Origin: Streptomyces sp. RerS4
GTDB lineage: Bacteria; Actinomycetota; Actinomycetes; Streptomycetales; Streptomycetaceae
Assembly: GCF_023515955.1 (NCBI RefSeq)
Contig: NZ_CP097322.1
Coordinates: 6,124,501-6,188,500 of the forward strand
Length of the DNA: 64,000 nucleotides
Direction: 5' to 3'
This document shows positions 62,951-64,000 of this stretch, in pieces. The notes under the pieces were generated by a model that was not told where the DNA came from, ran no database searches, and saw only the letters and a program-made list of their open reading frames with translations. A program made the translations under genes and the position numbers. Position 1 is the stretch's first letter; every line of letters starts with the position of its first letter.

Positions 62951-63721
62951 TCACGCCGTGCCGAGGTACGCCTCCCGCACCAGCGGGTTCGCCCGCACCT
63001 CGGCCGCCGTCCCCTCCGCGAGGACCGTCCCGAGGTCCAGTACGACGACCCGTGCGCAGAGCTCCATCACGAAGGCCACGTCGTGCTCGACCAACACCAC
63101 CGCGCAGCCCTCCTCGTCGGCGAGCCGTCGCACCACCTCGGCCAGCCGCTCCCGCTCCGGCCCCGACAGGCCGGAGGCGGGCTCGTCGAGCAGCAGCACG
63201 CCCGGCGGATCGGCCACGGCGCGGGCCAGCTCCACCATCCGGGCCTGCCCCACGGGCAGTCCGGCCGCGTACGCCCGCGCGAGGTCCCCCGTACCGCAGC
63301 GGGCGAGCAGCCGCTCGCCCCGTTCCCGCCGGGCCCGCTCCCGGGCCCGCCGGGCCGGCAGCGCCAGGAGGTCGGCGGCGAGCCCGCCCCCGCCGCCCCG
63401 CCACTCCTGGGCCACCAACACGTTGTCGGCCACGCTCAGCTGCCCGAACAGCTGCTGCCGCTGGAAGGTCCGGCGCACGCCGTGCCGGGCCCGCCACACG
63501 GGGGAGCGGCGCGTGATGTCGACGCCGTCGAGCAGCAGCCGCCCCCGGTCGGGGCGCCGGATGCCCGACAGGACGTCGAACAGGGTGGTCTTGCCCGCCC
63601 CGTTCGGGCCGATCAGCCCGCACACCTCCCCGGCCCGCACCCCCAGGTCCACCCCCGTCAGGGCCCTGACCCCGCCGAAGCGGACGCTGACCCCGCGCGC
63701 CTCCAGTACGTACCCGCTCAT
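62951..63721 (-). CDS. livG: Branched-chain amino acid-type ABC transporter ATPase (LivG)
   Basis: A 256-residue ABC ATPase. Walker A is GPNGAGKTT (from G38), the Q-loop TFQRQQLFGQLSV, a weakened signature LPVGQARMVELARA in place of the usual LSYGQQR, Walker B VLLLDEPASGL and H-loop VEHDVAFV. LivG-type proteins power uptake of branched-chain amino acids or related substrates. The start ATG overlaps the preceding ATPase gene by 4 bases (ATGA). Confidence 0.92.
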   Translation of the reverse strand: MSGYVLEARGVSVRFGGVRALTGVDLGVRAGEVCGLIGPNGAGKTTLFDVLSGIRRPDRGRLLLDGVDITRRSPVWRARHGVRRTFQRQQLFGQLSVADNVLVAQEWRGGGGGLAADLLALPARRARERARRERGERLLARCGTGDLARAYAAGLPVGQARMVELARAVADPPGVLLLDEPASGLSGPERERLAEVVRRLADEEGCAVVLVEHDVAFVMELCARVVVLDLGTVLAEGTAAEVRANPLVREAYLGTA

Positions 63722-64000
63722 GACCCGCTCCCCGTCCCCATCCCGAGGTACGCCTCGGTCAGTCGGTCGCTCTCCACCTCGGCCCGGGGACCGCACCACG
63801 CGACGCGGCCCTGCGCGAGGTAGGCGACGGTGTCGGCGACCCCGAGGATCCCGGCGGCCTTCTCCTCCACCAGGAGCAGCGCGCTGCCGGCGGCACGCAA
63901 CTCGACCAGCAGCGCGTACACCTCGTCCACCACGCGCGGCGCGAGTCCGAGCGAGGGCTCGTCGGCGATCAGCACCGCCGGTGGCCGCTGCAACAGCGGC
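63718..64000 (-). CDS. livF: ABC transporter ATPase (LivF), C-terminal part, cut by window end
   Basis: The last 93 residues of a LivF-type ATPase: Walker B and D-loop (AVLIADEPSLGLAPRVVDEVY), the H-loop position reading LLVEEKAAGIL (where LivF proteins have VEQ rather than VEH), and the C-terminal AYLGMG ending. The N-terminal portion, with Walker A and the start, lies beyond base 64000. With LivG it forms the cytoplasmic engine of one transporter whose permease and binding-protein genes should lie further along. Confidence 0.9.
   Translation of the reverse strand, partial: PLLQRPPAVLIADEPSLGLAPRVVDEVYALLVELRAAGSALLLVEEKAAGILGVADTVAYLAQGRVAWCGPRAEVESDRLTEAYLGMGTGSGS

Overview
The window is high-GC, densely coded DNA typical of a Streptomyces or close relative. 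It carries the Streptomyces principal sigma factor HrdB, a crotonyl-CoA carboxylase/reductase-led ethylmalonyl-CoA pathway operon, a SpoIIE-type phosphatase, many GTG starts, many 4-base ATGA/GTGA overlaps and several leaderless starts. No rRNA, tRNA, CRISPR array, prophage or complete insertion sequence was recognised. Everything here reads as chromosomal core or near-core DNA with a few small accessory clusters.

Layout. 0-9 kb: a truncated SpoIIE-type phosphatase coupled to a DJ-1/AraC regulator, isochorismatase-like hydrolase, glycerate kinase, BCCT osmolyte transporter, Nudix hydrolase, and an alkylation-repair pair (Ada/AlkA fusion plus Ogt). 9-21 kb: phosphatidylethanolamine synthesis (psd-pssA); the five-gene operon ccrA-meaA-mcl-MaoC-acyl-CoA dehydrogenase for acetyl-CoA assimilation; a TetR regulator; and a duplicated 3-hydroxyacyl-CoA dehydrogenase that could feed the pathway. 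21-30 kb: RidA, a secreted tripeptidyl aminopeptidase, an SOS-box-controlled radical SAM protein, a SRPBCC protein, and a three-gene peptide-degrading operon (M55, M20, S9). 30-43 kb: mixed metabolic and regulatory genes, including a frameshifted PLP-enzyme-like gene, two MBL-fold hydrolases, and an unusual MpaB-like protein fused to four EF-hands.

43-54 kb: a degenerate serine-recombinase-like protein, a membrane-anchored phosphatase-superfamily protein, an APC permease, a MoxR-type ATPase coupled to a VWA-metallopeptidase, hrdB, and a folD gene behind a ZTP riboswitch. 54-60 kb: an old yellow enzyme, then a four-gene cluster of unknown role: a regulator with an internal duplication, an ImmA/IrrE-like metallopeptidase, a FAD monooxygenase and a polytopic MAB_1171c-type membrane protein. 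This is the best candidate here for an undescribed system. 60-64 kb: a XRE/MmyB-type regulator facing a pterin dehydratase across three 15-bp direct repeats, a ricin-type lectin domain protein, an aldo/keto reductase, and the ATPase pair of a branched-chain amino acid-type ABC transporter (cut by the window end).

Non-coding signals include two copies of one ~75-bp inverted-repeat element in opposite orientations (29.6 and 41.2 kb), a third palindromic element at 55.2 kb, a ZTP riboswitch, a LexA box, a likely SigR promoter for hrdB, a ccrA promoter flanked by paired palindromes, and five promoters whose -10 box sits 6-8 bases from the start codon. All calls come from reading the sequence and from family knowledge; no database search was run.
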